Assembly (NCBI GenBank): GCA_017591395.1
Contig: WEDG01000755.1
Location: 62,001-126,000 of the forward strand
Direction: 5' to 3'
Source: Schistocephalus solidus
Taxonomy: Eukaryota; Platyhelminthes; Cestoda; Diphyllobothriidea; Diphyllobothriidae
Length of the DNA: 64,000 nt
Shown here: positions 14,501 through 27,451 of the stretch, in pieces
Position numbering within the stretch: position 1 is the first letter of the stretch
Layout of the letters: the number at the start of each line of letters is the position of its first letter
Position numbers and translations under genes: made by a program
The notes under the pieces: model-generated
Databases searched by the model: none
The model's input: the letters and a program-made list of their open reading frames with translations, nothing else
What the model was told of the DNA's origin: nothing

Positions 14501-17500
14501 GATCAATTGAGCAGTATGGATTTTCCAAAATCAACCCAAAGACACCGATTTATTTACCGTTTTTGCTTTCTCTGCCCGATATATTGTCTAACGGATATTT
14601 CCAATTAGAAAAAAGTCAGCAGTAGCGTCTTCGTCTTCTCAACTGCTTCATAGAACACTCAAATTTTCACTTGTATCGAAATTACCACAGATACGATTCA
14701 ACAACATCCACTAGTTGCATCTTCAACACTATGCCGAATTTTTGTTGACGTTATGGCTGGCAATGGCTCGATTCAAACGATAGACTTCCGTGCCGAATGC
14801 ATGCGGTCACCGAGACGATTTGTGATGACTGATGAGAATACAAGACGTTGGAGAAAAGGTTTACCTGTATGGCAAGTTATTGTCATCCCCAGGAGAAAAC
14901 GGCGGACCAGTGGGGTTGATGCAGCACGAGACGAAGGGACCGCAATCGTTGATCGTGGGTTTCTCGGTCGGAAAATGGAAAGAGGAGTCACGTAGTCGGA
15001 GGGGATCTAAAAGAAGACCACATAGATAGGCTGAATGGATACATCTGCTGGTCCATATAAATGCACACATGCATAAATTAAACGAATGGCCGCCTAAGCA
15101 GGACACGGGAATAGAAACCGCTCCGCCTGCTTAAAAAAGGTGACCTTACGGTAAATTTCAGAAAGGATAAATATACCCATGTCTTAATGCCAACACTACC
15201 CCCAACGTAAAACTAAGCTCTCACCTTAATCTTAACTCTAGTCCTACGCTAAACCATACAGTTACCACGATAATAAGCTTAACCCCTAGCCTAATTATGA
15301 CCATAACCCCAAATCTGACCTTAAACTCAAATTTAAGCCTAGGCCTAAATTTACCCTAGCCCTCACCTTAATTGTAAACATAATTTCCTTAGAATTTAGC
15401 GCAAAGCCACATGTAGTGTGGGCAGTTACTTTTATCTTGTCCTATTTAGTCGGCCACACAAGGCATCCTTACCCATGAGACGGAGGCCAACGAAACTGGT
15501 GGCCTTAAACTAAATTTCGGGGAACTAAGGGTTGTGGTTGAAGTCCGAGTAAGGGTTAAGGCAAGATAAAAAGTATTCTTCCTGGGATTTAGCGCCTGTA
15601 TTATTCGGAGAGGGCATTCCTATTCTCGTATCCTGTCGGGGTGGGAAAGGGGGAAGCGTGGGGGGGGGGGTACATAAACTATCCCTACTGATAACTTAGC
15701 CAATTTTCGAGCTGAACTTACAAAGACCTTGCGTCGAGTATTGTATTTTAACTTCACATAGTAAGTTCTGACGAAATTAAAAACTCGGCAAAAGTGTAGG
15801 TACCTGAAACTTCCTTTGAAGGACAACCCACCCTGGTCATTTGGCTGGGTATGGGAGTGCATAAGGAGTCGAACGTCTCGGCCGATCTGAAGTCGAAAGA
15901 AGATAGGGCAGAATAAGGGTAAGTACTTAAATGAAGCCTTTCTTACAGGAGCTCCTGGAGCCGAAAAAGGGATCAAACTAAAAGCTATTTCATAACTTAA
16001 TCATACATGATTGGCTGCAGTTACGTCTTCAATGACATCGGTTATGAGGTATAATCTCCGGTTCAGAGCAAAGAGATGATAGTTCAATGTTTTTTGCACC
16101 AAAGGTCAGTAGGGCAAATAAGGTGAGGGCCAAGACTAAAATTTAAACAAGCATATAATTTAGAGAGCTGGGCAGAAGGACAGTTCGCCCATGGGCTTTG
16201 GCGACGACCAGCCTTCGCACTAGGCCAAAGTGAGGAGCGCGCTGTAGCTTTGGTTCTGTTCTTGACTACAAACGCCCCTAGTAACATCCACATATAAGAG
16301 GAACCTTTGCAAGCACTCAGTAGACGTAAATAAGGTTTCAGGCGATTCCAAAACCTGTGTATCCGAGGCCCGTTTTTATGACTTCGGATTTAGCGTTATA
16401 CGAAGACAACTTAGGTGGATATAACTGAGCTTCCTGGACTCGATCAGTAAGATAAACCTCTAAGAAAGTATCTTATTGATGAGATATGGATATCGTGGCG
16501 AGTTCAGGTTGAAGATTCGAATTTGCCATCGGTTTTCGATGCTCTGCGGAGTTGTGCTTCCCAGGTGGGAGAAGGCTATAGCAGTGGAACGAACGTAACC
16601 GATAGATATCAGACGCTCGACATGGTCCACAGTTTGACCGGGTGATGTATGATAGTTCACAGTCAATTTATCCTTCAGATTCCGCTGCATGCTCACCTTG
16701 GTTGGGCTGATCAGAGCACAGTCGTCGGTGAATGGGTCATGTATCCTACCCCTGAGTACTTTCGTTTCCGCATAAACGAATGTAATGCCCAATAGTTTAT
16801 TATCGGTTCTGTGGCCAATGTTAGTCTCAGGTCCTTTAACACGGAAGGCATCTACCACTAGCGAATGGAAGATAAAGCTAAATGGGGGAGAAGGTAATCT
16901 TTAACCCTATTTCGTAACACTGATCACGTCGAAATCTCTTGAGGTTGACTTCTTGTCCGTACCGCGGACGTGCATGTCAAACTGGAGTTGCCGGACCACC
17001 TGCGAGAACCTTGCGGTACGTTCGAATTTACGCCCTTTCCCATCTCCAGTCTTCTTGGCTCTATCTGGACAACGGGCCCAGGTGGGGGAGTGGAACAGAG
17101 AGTGAGGCAGATGCGTTGAAAGTCTGCTCTCACTGTAACCCAGCGCAAATCACCGTCCCTGCACCACCCTGCTGTATCGCACACGGTGGACATCGTCGGA
17201 CTATGACGGTCGGAATTTCCTAAATTAGAATTTCATCAACTTGCAGAGTTCGTTAATGACTAATACATCAAGGTTTTGCAAGGTTGAGCAAGTTCGTGTA
17301 GAGACTGTTTCTCATTTCCCGATAGCCCACTTGATATTGTGGGTCGATAAAGATCTGGTCGGCGGTTCCAAACGAGAAGCAGGATCCGCATTGAATATCT
17401 GACATAAATGCTTGTTTAATCAATGCGGTCAAGTTATTGCATGCGAGCGTATGCGACGAGGTCCGCCACTGAACTACAAAGTCAACATAGGGGTGAATCG

Positions 17501-20500
17501 CGCGATGCTTGAGGGTACCGTATCTTCCCTAGTGGATATCAGTTAAGGCATGACAACTAGGCTTTCTATGTTGGTAAGGGATCCGAAGCTACAGCATGCG
17601 GAGTTGAAGTGGTTCAACCTTTGTTGCAGATTCGCTTTACGGGCGTAATGGTCACCACGTTGACTTTTGTGGTTCGAAGGACAAAAGACGTGTCTGTGGT
17701 GAGTAAAGTAAGTTCGGTGCATGTTCTCAGCAGCAACAGCAGACCGTTGCTATCTCGGTTTTTTGTCCCTTGACGACTAAGAACGTCTTCTCAGGTAGCA
17801 GGTCTCGTGAATACTCACGAAGTCTTGGCGAACTTTAAGCCTGTCCGCTATTCCCACAGACACAAGGAGAGAGTGCAAGTGCTGTAAAATTTGTTCCTCT
17901 CAGCACCTTGATTTTTCACTGTCGGAACGTAGACTCTGAGTATGGTAGTGTCTTTCCGCGGACTGAAGACGGCCAGTCAGCTGTGAATACGGCAAAAACG
18001 AGCTTTTAGAACGCATTATCTAGTCTCATTCCAGGGATCAGTACACTCCTAAATAGGAAAACTGAAATAGCCCAGACGACTGCCGAGTACTTCTACGGCT
18101 CGCGGCTGGTTGGATATGATAGTGCGCGCAGTGGTTGACGGGACGTAATGTTGCGCTTCGATGCTTGCCATGCACGGGCTCGAATCTTGGACACGAGAAC
18201 GGTGTTCAATAGGTCACATTAAGAAGCTGCTATTCCATTCTGACCCCCGGTTAAAAGGAGGCAACTTCCCGATCCACGACAGATTTGTAATAGTGGAGAA
18301 TGCGAGGAACTGCCATGCGGAAGAGTGTATTATTATGGACCTCGCTCCTTCTTCCCTCTTCCCAGTCGCCATTGACATATCAGAGCCTTTCGATCAACTA
18401 CTTATGGGTTTGAGAGCAATGGCTGGCGTGGCCTCGGCCCTTATCTGACGCCAACTACACGCATGTGCAACAATAATCAAGGAATCGGGCATATTCAGCC
18501 TAGTTTCACTAAGGCATGGCATGGTTTAGTTTGCCCCTTGGTCTGATTTAGCGCAACAGCGGTGTAGAAGCGCGGCTTTAATTGCTACGGACACACCGAT
18601 GGGCTTTGATGTGCCGCCCACTAGGTTAAGTGTGGCTCAGTTTATGCGATTTCTCCTCCGGGATGGGAGGGGGGGTTGGGTGATGCTGCTTCCGTACAGG
18701 GGCGGCGTTCCGCCTGGAAATATATATATATATATATATGTCTGTGCTCGGTTGTTCAGCATCCACCGGGAGGCAAAAGTACACACGCACCAGCGCAAGT
18801 ACCCACAGGCAGCAGAGTAAAAACGTAAGGGAGCAAGTCGGTTGTTTGCCCAGGCGAATTATACTGACACGCGGACAAGATCGGCTGCATCACTGTGCAG
18901 GCCGGAAACCCGCGAAAAATGAAGATCAAAATAACTGCCTTGTTTGTTGGAAAGGACCAAATTCTTAAGTCGCAATCAAAATCATAAAAAATAGGATTAA
19001 AGAGTAAATTTCACTACTGATACGAAAGGATCAGTCAGTATCGCGCATAACCACGAGAGTAAAAGGCTGCACGAATTAGCAAATGGGGCAGTATAATTTA
19101 TCAGTAGGGTAGAACCACACAGTACCTTTAACAGCAAAAGAGACATACTGATAAAATGTGCACATAGTGGTATAAAAAAAACTAATAGCATTTCGTCAAC
19201 TCACTGCTGGTCCGATGCGTCTTGTCGTGGGCGACGCGAGACCGGGAGTTGGTCGTAGGTAGAGGAAAGACCAGAGTCAAAAACACTCGGCGAATCGGAG
19301 GTAAGGCTTCGACTCCGAATGGTACGGGAAGATTGCAGGCCTTCGGGATATTGATTAGGATAGACGGGAGGACCAGGATATGCACCAGTTCCGCCCCAAC
19401 AACCCTGATAGGCGGGTACCTTGCGGTTGGCAGAAGGGGTCGAATTCATAGAGGGCCGTTGACAGAAGAAACAGACAGGCGGTGGGGGCAGTGCAGGATT
19501 CCAAGGGGCGTTGTGAGCACAGCCGGGACCACCGCTACCAAAACAGTCTTCAGCTAGCACGGCAGTTGAGGGGGGAAAGTTGAAACAGCGTTTGTGCGCA
19601 CTGGATGAGGCATACTTGCCACCACCGCCCCCACCAGGGTAAATTCCGCGATTATGTGTGCCCTGATTCTGACACCGGCTGATGCATGACTCACTGTCGG
19701 AGCTGTTAAGTCCTCCACAGGTAACCACACCGCTATCAAAAGAGGAGATGGAGTAGACGTCCGCGTGATGAGAAGAGGGATTGAATCGGTGGTGGTGGGT
19801 CTTCCGCTGCGACAAAGCTGCCGGCGGACAAATAGCGGTCGGGGGTTCAACAGATGACTGATTCAACTGCAGTAGGTCCTCCTCTCCGGCCTCATCGGTC
19901 CAGATACGGGAGCAGTGATCCTCCAAGATGACCTGTGCATCGTCTACGTCGTCACAGACGAGGGCAGAGAGCTTCTTGCGTAGACAGGCACCACTGACTG
20001 CTGCAGAAGAGGCACGGGGAGTCATGAGGAAGCGTGAACTGGAAGACGCCCGTCGACGACCACCGGCCTCTCGAGAAAAGGAACGTGATGGGAGATTCAC
20101 TGCAGCATCTTTCCCCTCAAGTTGCTGAGAGGGATGCTGTTGTTTCTCCCCGGAGAATTCAGAGTCGAGCGCAGTACTCTCAGCAGCATCTATAGGCTGC
20201 ATCCGAGAGAGCAGTTTTTCCATTTTACCACGGGATTCTCGCACCTTCTCCAACCGATGGCTGAGGGTTTGGACGAAAGCATTAGGGTCAACCTCGGCGA
20301 GGTTCGTGTGTGGTTTCCGCGATTCATTCGCACCGGTGATGGCAGTCTGCGAGGTGGCCTGGCCACCACCAATAAGCCCCGGCTTTTGAATCTCTGAAGT
20401 CGCGTTCATGAAGGCGATTAAATCCGAAGCGGTGACTACTTCAGCGCCGTTGGCAGACTCTGTCGCTCCGGCAACTGCAGGAGCAGGTCTTCGAAGTGGC

Positions 20501-21630
20501 GCAGCATTGTAGCTATTCTCAACGGACGATGACCTACAGCTTTTTGAGCAGGAGGAAAAAAACCGGCGTTCAGAAAGCCACACACAGAGATAAAGATACT
20601 CGAAGCTCAAAAAATATGGCACTTGACTGAGGAAAAAAATTCACTCAGAGTACCGAGACATACCCCTGATGCGCGTACTAAAGCCCAAATATATACAATA
20701 ACCTTGCTATCGTACGAGGTTCCCGGGTCAAATATAAGCTTGCTAGGCGAGCTGCATTTCAAGGGATTTTGCGGGAAACCTTGAAACATGTTGCAAACTT
20801 CAGATTTTATAATTGAAGAACTGATAGCGAAACCGGCAGTTAAGTCAGCCAAAGTCGGGAGCTACCACTTATAGCTAGTCCTAATGCCACCTAAGCCAGT
20901 TCATCAGCAATTTTTTTGCTAAATAAATTACGCAGAGTTCATAGCCCTATTAAACTCACCTCGAGTAAAATCAGATGCTCGAAGCGAGCGCTACAACAGT
21001 GAAAGAACTTGCTTCAGTCATATCCTTGAGGAATCGGCCAACTTAATCACTGCTCGCCGCAAGATTCATCCTCATCATAACGATACACACGCACAAGGAC
21101 TGTTGACAGTTGGAGGGTCGTAGGCGGAAGCGCACTCACCTCGATAAATTCAATGCGATTTTTTTAATTGCAGACCCTTTTGGTCTGCTTAAGAACCCTG
21201 ATAACTTACGAAAAAATTGAACTTCTGGGAAGTTCAGATGTATGTCTATGTGCATGAAATTAAATGAAGCTACAGAAATACGCGGCAAAGGTCAAACCAA
21301 AAGGCGCAGCAACCGGTTTCGCAGGGCGGCGCTCCCATAGGCAGCCCTGTAAATGCTGCACCGTTTTTTCTTTGGGGAAGTGCGGCTGAGCTAAGCAGCA
21401 TAACTGACGCCATCAACGATAGGAAACCCCTAGTGTACACGAGCCAGGAGCGACAGTTTTACGGTCACCCTATACCTCTCCTCTTTTACTAAGGGAGGTT
21501 GCTCTCTCCACTGTACTTTAAGAGTAGCATCCCTGGTCAGCTTGAATTCATAAGCAACTGCAGCACAGCAGCTATGCAATCGTAGATTGCTTCGAGGGGA
21601 CGGCGAACAGGCATATACATATATGTACGA

Positions 21631-21664
<34 letters not shown>

Positions 21665-21904
21665 ACGCCTAGGGGCGGCTAGGACTTAGGGGACCCGGCC
21701 GCGCCAGCCACCTGCGTCCTCTCCCGCCTCCGGTCTTCTTGACTCTGTCTTGACACCGGGCTCAGGTGGGGAAGGAGGAGAGAGTGCGGTAGATGCAGCG
21801 CAAGTCTACTATCACTTTAAACTAAATCACGCGCAAGTCACCGTCCCTGCTCAACTTTCCCATGAGCATACGGTGAAGATCGTCGGACTACGACGGTCGA
21901 ACTG

Positions 21905-21985
<81 letters not shown>

Positions 21986-24900
21986 GTGTAGGGGGTACTA
22001 GTTAGGGGTAGCACTACACAGATAGCATTTGGTCGCTCCATTTGTCTCTGTACAGGTGGTGAATGCTCCTGTGGCCGCCTCTAACTGGTACCCAACTCTC
22101 ACCTGTGGCTCCTCGAAGTTGGGTTCTTCCCAGCGGCCACACCCCGGGCAACCGTCACGACCGGCGGGCTAAACCAGGTGAGGGTCTCCGGTGTTGTGTG
22201 TGCCTCCACACCCGGTATGCCTGACTCCCGAACTTCCCACCTCCCCCTCTCAAAAAGTCCTACGGTGGGGGCGACAGCAACCCCGTAGGCGGCCCAGACT
22301 AACTCGGGTCGTTCTTCCACTAAAACAAAACCGTGACCCATAGTGGAGTTCGGCAGCCGTCTGGGATGTCCGAGCAGCCCTATTTAGGGATAGCACTGCT
22401 TGCCTCCTCGCGGAGGAAGGGGCTAGAAAATGTGCCCTAAAAAAAATTGCTGGTTCTCACGTCTTCTGCAGCCGGCCGCGGCTCGCAGATCGCAAACTAC
22501 GCGGTCGTAAAACTCAAACAAACAACAATACCCCCCGTCCCCATCCCCCTCGCCATACTCTCCAGGCTGCTCGGGTGAGTCCACTCACACTAGCAGCCTG
22601 GAATGTTCGTTCCCTTTTAGACAATCCTAAGAGCAACCGGCCGGAACGGAGGACGGCGCTAGTCGCTCGGGAACTGGTGCGCTACAAGGTGGACATTGCT
22701 GCTCTCAGCGAGACCCGATTCTCTGAACAGGGTCAGCTGGAGGAGGTGGGGGCCGGCTACACTTTCTTCTGGAGCGGCCGGCCAAAGGCAGAGCGACGCG
22801 ACGCTGGTGTTGCCTTTGCCATTCGTAACGACATCGTGGGACGTCTGCCCTGTCTGCCGCAGGGTATCAATGATCGCCTGATGAGCCTCCGCCTGCCTCT
22901 TCGGGGAGACCAGTTCGCCACCATCATCAGCGCCTACGCTCCCCCAATGACGAGCTCTGATGCGGCGAAGGACCAATTCTACGAGGACCTGCACGCCTTG
23001 CTGGCGACTGTGCCGAAAGAGGACAAGTTAATTGTCCTTGGTGATTTCAATGCCCGCGTCGGGACGGACCACGCTGCCTGGCAGGGAGTGCTGGGTCCCC
23101 ACGGTCTCGGTAGCTGTAACGATAATGGCCTCCTTCTTCTGCGCACGTGTGCGGAACACCGTCTCCCTGCTGACCAACACCTTCTTCCGCCTTCCGACGC
23201 GGGAGAAGGCCACGTGGATGCACCCTCGGTCGCGGCGCTGGCATCTGCTGGACTATGTTCTCGTCCGGAGGCGAGATCGACAGGACGTGCTGGTAACCAA
23301 GGCGATCCGCGATGCCGATGGTTGGACAGATCACCGCCTTGTCATCTCCCAGATGAGGCTCCGACTGCAACCCCGACGAAGGCCCCAAGGTAAGAGGCCG
23401 CCATGTAAGTTAAATACTCTTTTTATTAAATTTGCCTGCTCACTGTTTTTGATTTCAGCAACCAAATAACCGAGAAACTGGAGGACCTGCATGCTCCACA
23501 TGATAACGCTACCGTGGAGACACGATGGTGTCAACTGCGAAATGTCATCCAGTCCACCGCCCTCGATGTACTCGGACGCGCACACCGTCGACACCAGGAC
23601 TGGTTTGACGACAATGACGCCGACATCAGCAACTTACTCGCGGAGAAGAATAGACTACACAAAGCCTACATGGACCTTCGAACTGACGCCACCAAAGCAG
23701 CCTTCTTCAGATGCAGGCGCCTTGTACAACAACGGCTGCGGGAGATGCAGGATGCCTGGATGATCCGAAAGGCTGAGGAAATCCAGGGGTATGCGGACCG
23801 CAATGAAATTAAAAACTTTTTCAAAGCCATCAAAGCCATCTACGGCCCGTGTATCAAGGGGTCCGCACCGCTGCTCAGCTCTGACGGCACAACACTGCTG
23901 ACAGAGAAATCGCAAATTCTGAAGCGCTGGGCCGAGCACTTCAGAAATGTCCTTAACTGTTCATCAGCCATCTCCGATGCTGCCATTGACCGGCTCCCTC
24001 AAGTGGACACGAACAATGACCTGGATCTCCCGCCTTCCTACCAGAAACCATCCGGGCCGTGCAGCAGATTTCCAGCGGTAAAGCACCGGGATCTGACGCA
24101 ATCCCACCGGAAGTATACAAGCACGGTGGGCCCCGGCTGATGGCAGAACTCACAACACTCTTCCAGGAGATGTGGCACCAAGGACAAGTTCCTCAGGATT
24201 TCAAAGACGCGACCATCGTCCATCTCTACAAACGGAAGGGGAACCGGCAACTCTGTGATAATCACAGAGGCATCTCGTTGCTCAACATCGCGGGGAAGAT
24301 CTTCGCCCGTATCCTTCTCAATCGTCTTAACGGTCACCTAGAGCAGGGCCTGCTTCCGGAAAGCCAATGTGGCTTCCGCCGACACCGCGGAACAACCGAT
24401 ATGATCTTTGCCGCCCGCCAGCTACAAGAGAAGTGTCAGGAGATGCGAACTCACCTATACACTACCTTCGTGGATCTAACGAAAGCCTTTGACACGGTGA
24501 ATCGTGACGGACTGTGGAAAGTCATGCAGAAATTTGGCTGTCCTAAGCGGTTCACGCACATGGTACGTCAGCTTCATGACGGGATGACGGCGCGCGTCAC
24601 TGACAACGGGACGGTATCCGAAGCATTCGCAGTGACCAACGGAGTGAAGCAGGGCTGCGTACTGGCCCCCACCCTCTTCAGTCTCATGTTCTCGGCTATG
24701 CTGATGGACGCCTACCGTGATGAGCAGCCTGGTATCCGCATCGCCTACAGAACTGACGGGCACCTTCTCAACAGTCGGCGTATGCAGGCTCCAACGCGCG
24801 TGTCTACGACTACAGTCCATGACTTGCTCTTCGCGGACGACTGCGCCCTTAACACCGTGACAGAGGAGGACATGCAAAGGAGCATGGACCTCTTCGCCGG

Positions 24901-27382
24901 AGGCTGCGCCGATTTTGGATTAACAATCAGTACAGCCAAAACAATTGTCATGCACCAGCCGCCACCCAGCGCAGAATACAATGCTCCTCGAATCTATGTC
25001 AACGGTGCTCTACTCAAAACGTGGAAACCTTCGCTTATCTAGGAAGCACGATGTCGCGCAACACGAGAATCGATGACGAGGTTGCCCAACGGATCTCCAA
25101 AGCTAGTCAGGCTTTCGGCCGGCTGCAGTCCTCCGTGTGGAATCGCCACGGTATTCACCTGAACACCAAACTGAAGATGTACAAGGCCGTCGTCTTGTCG
25201 ACACTCCTTTACGGAGCGGAAACCTGGACCGTCTACTCGAACCAAGCCAGGAAGCTGAATCACTTTCATCTCAGCTGCCTCCGCAGAATACTGAAGCTGA
25301 GATGGCAAGACAGGATCCCGGACACGGAAGTCCTGGAGCGGACCGGAATCCTCAGCATCCATGCCATGCTGAGGCAAGTGCAACTGCGATGGAGCGGCCA
25401 CCTGGTAAGAATGGACGACGAGCGACTACCCAAACGACTTTTCTACGGTGATGTCGCTACGGGTTCTCGCAGGCAGGGGGAGGTCAAAACGACGCTACAA
25501 GGACACTTTGAAGACATCGCTGAAGCAACTGCAAATCAACTCTGCGACCTGGGAGGACCTCGCCCAGGATAGACCGGCATGGAGAAGATCAGTGAAGACT
25601 GGTTCAGCGATCTATGAGGCCAACCGGATCGCCGCTGCCAAGGCCAAAAAGAGCGGCACGAAAGTCACCAGCGCCCCGGACCAACACCGCCAATGCCCAG
25701 GCCCTGCCAACGTGCCCGCGCTGTCAACGCATCTTCCGCGCGCGAATCGGCCTGGTTGGACATCTTCGGACGCAATGCACAAACAATCCCGACAATTCCA
25801 ATTTCTACGTCAAATTCTGCCAACCCTCCTTCTGACTCCCCCTACCCTCACTCCTGACATCAATTCCATTGCTCCCACCATCACAGAGACCACATCCATC
25901 TACTCATCGCCTGTTCCCCCCTCGACTGCAACCACCACCGCCTTCACTACTACCACCACCACCACCATCAGCGATGGGGAATCTCTCCTAAGCTGTACTC
26001 AATGCGACCGCACATTCACCTCACGCATCGGCCTGGTCGGTCACTTGCGATTACATTGTACAGAGACCGGTGAGCCAGTGCCTGAGCACCATCACACAGC
26101 AGAGATCGTCGCCTCCACTGCCCTCACTGTCCTCGCGCATTCACTCATCGCATGGGCCTATTCGGTCACATGCGCATCCATAACAGCGGAATTAACCACA
26201 ATGCCGACAACACCGATACACCATGCACACCCTCCGCTCCCTGCCATTCTTAGTGCCCCCTGCCACCCCCACTACCAGCAATGACATCCTCCCAGCCTCT
26301 ACCGATTTCTCCTGCCCACACTGAACCCGCAACTTCAACTCACGCATCGGCCTGGTCGGTCACCTGCGAATCCATCGCATGGAGGCTGGTGAACCAGTGC
26401 CTGGGGCTCCGACATACAGTCGACGTGCCCGCCTTCACTGCCCTAACTGCTTTCGCACATTTACACACCGCATGGGCCTATTAGGACACATGCGCCTCCA
26501 TGACAACCTCCGGTAAACCACCGTAGGCTAACCTACATCAGCGCACACTACCTACACCAATGCATCGACAACACTCTCACAATCACCATTTACCACAGTA
26601 TATCACGGTGTCCTAGAAACCGTGGCTGGGAAGTCTGCCAATCTGACGCTTTCCACCAGACCACGCCGTCGGCTCAGTGTATGTGCTGTGTGTGTCGAGT
26701 GGCTGACCAGTGGACTGGGGAGTCAGACGGCGATGGCTGCTCCATATCCCCTGAGTTTGTGAATCCTGGTGTGTGCGTTATGGGGGCCAGGTCGTGCTGT
26801 GGCGCGCGAAGACGGGTACGCCGATCCGTCAGCCAATGCGCCCACTCCCACATCAGGCAACTGACTGGCTCGGACAGTGGTCTGATTGTGGGGTGGGGAG
26901 AGAGTGAGGTCGAGAGCTCAGCGTATTTTTCCTCACTATAAACAATCTGACGCGCTTGAAACTATCACGGTGCGCTAAAAGCCGTGGCTTGGAAGGTTGC
27001 CAACTGACGGGATAACTCGGACCGCGTGGTCAGCCCAATGTGTGTTTTGTGTGGAGTGGCTGACTGGCGGACTGAGAGTCAGGTTGCAATGGCTCCTTCT
27101 TAATGTGGCCTTTATGGCACTCCCACTCCGTGGGATCCGAGCCAGGTGTGGTGGCACGCCCAGGGGCGGCTTAGGCCGCGCCAGCCACCTGCGCCCTCTC
27201 CCATCTCCGGTCTTCTTGACTCTGTCTTGACACCGGACTCAGGTGGGGGAGGAGGAGAGAGTGCGGTAGCTGCAGCGCAAGGCTACTATCACTTAAAACT
27301 AATTCACGCGCAAGTCACCGTCCCTGCACCACCTGGTGTGGAGCATACGGTGGACCTCGTCGAAATCGACGGTCGAACTGCC

Positions 27383-27451
<69 letters not shown>

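Larger units (their letters stand above)
7560..19204 (-). other. Axin intron 2
   Basis: This 11.6-kb intron lies between gtgagttg and ttttgcag. It holds a tRNA-Cys-like fragment (8.9 kb), a B-repeat scrap (9.3 kb), A-repeat copies (10.4-11.3 kb), telomere-like arrays (12.0 and 15.2 kb), a GGA array (13.9 kb) and an antisense LINE relic (16.5-18.0 kb). Nothing was recognised in 7.65-8.89, 9.34-10.35, 11.33-12.01, 12.1-13.87, 13.93-15.18, 15.4-16.45 and 18.0-19.2 kb, apart from a short (TA)n tract at 18720-18740. Confidence 0.8.
22020..26597 (+). mobile_element. Near-complete but frameshifted LINE (APE endonuclease, RT, C2H2 fingers)
   Basis: This is a non-LTR retrotransposon of about 4.6 kb. 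Order is a GC-rich 5' region (22.02-22.57 kb), an APE-type endonuclease, RT with FADD, a conserved RWSGHLVRM domain and about five C2H2 zinc fingers, then a short 3' tail running into B-repeat sequence. Non-LTR elements nick the target with the endonuclease and copy their RNA onto the nick. At least seven frame changes (near 23.16, 23.45, 24.03, 25.02, 25.48, 25.69 and 26.1 kb) break the single reading frame, so it cannot make a full protein. The domain style resembles RTE-like LINEs abundant in tapeworms (recollection). Ends are approximate; no target-site duplication was established. Confidence 0.88.

Noticed and set aside
18161..18448. 95-codon plus-strand open frame
   Set aside because: Nothing recognised; it lies in intron 2 beside the antisense LINE relic and could be chance.
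21838..22041. Poly-Thr-His and poly-Cys-Val open frames at (GT)n tracts, also near 27.3-27.5 kb
   Set aside because: They are translations of dinucleotide repeats.
23390..23460. Small intron inside the LINE (gtaag ... ttcag)
   Set aside because: The stretch translates into sequence resembling the LINE family (KLN.L..., SATK), so decay with a frameshift is the simpler reading.
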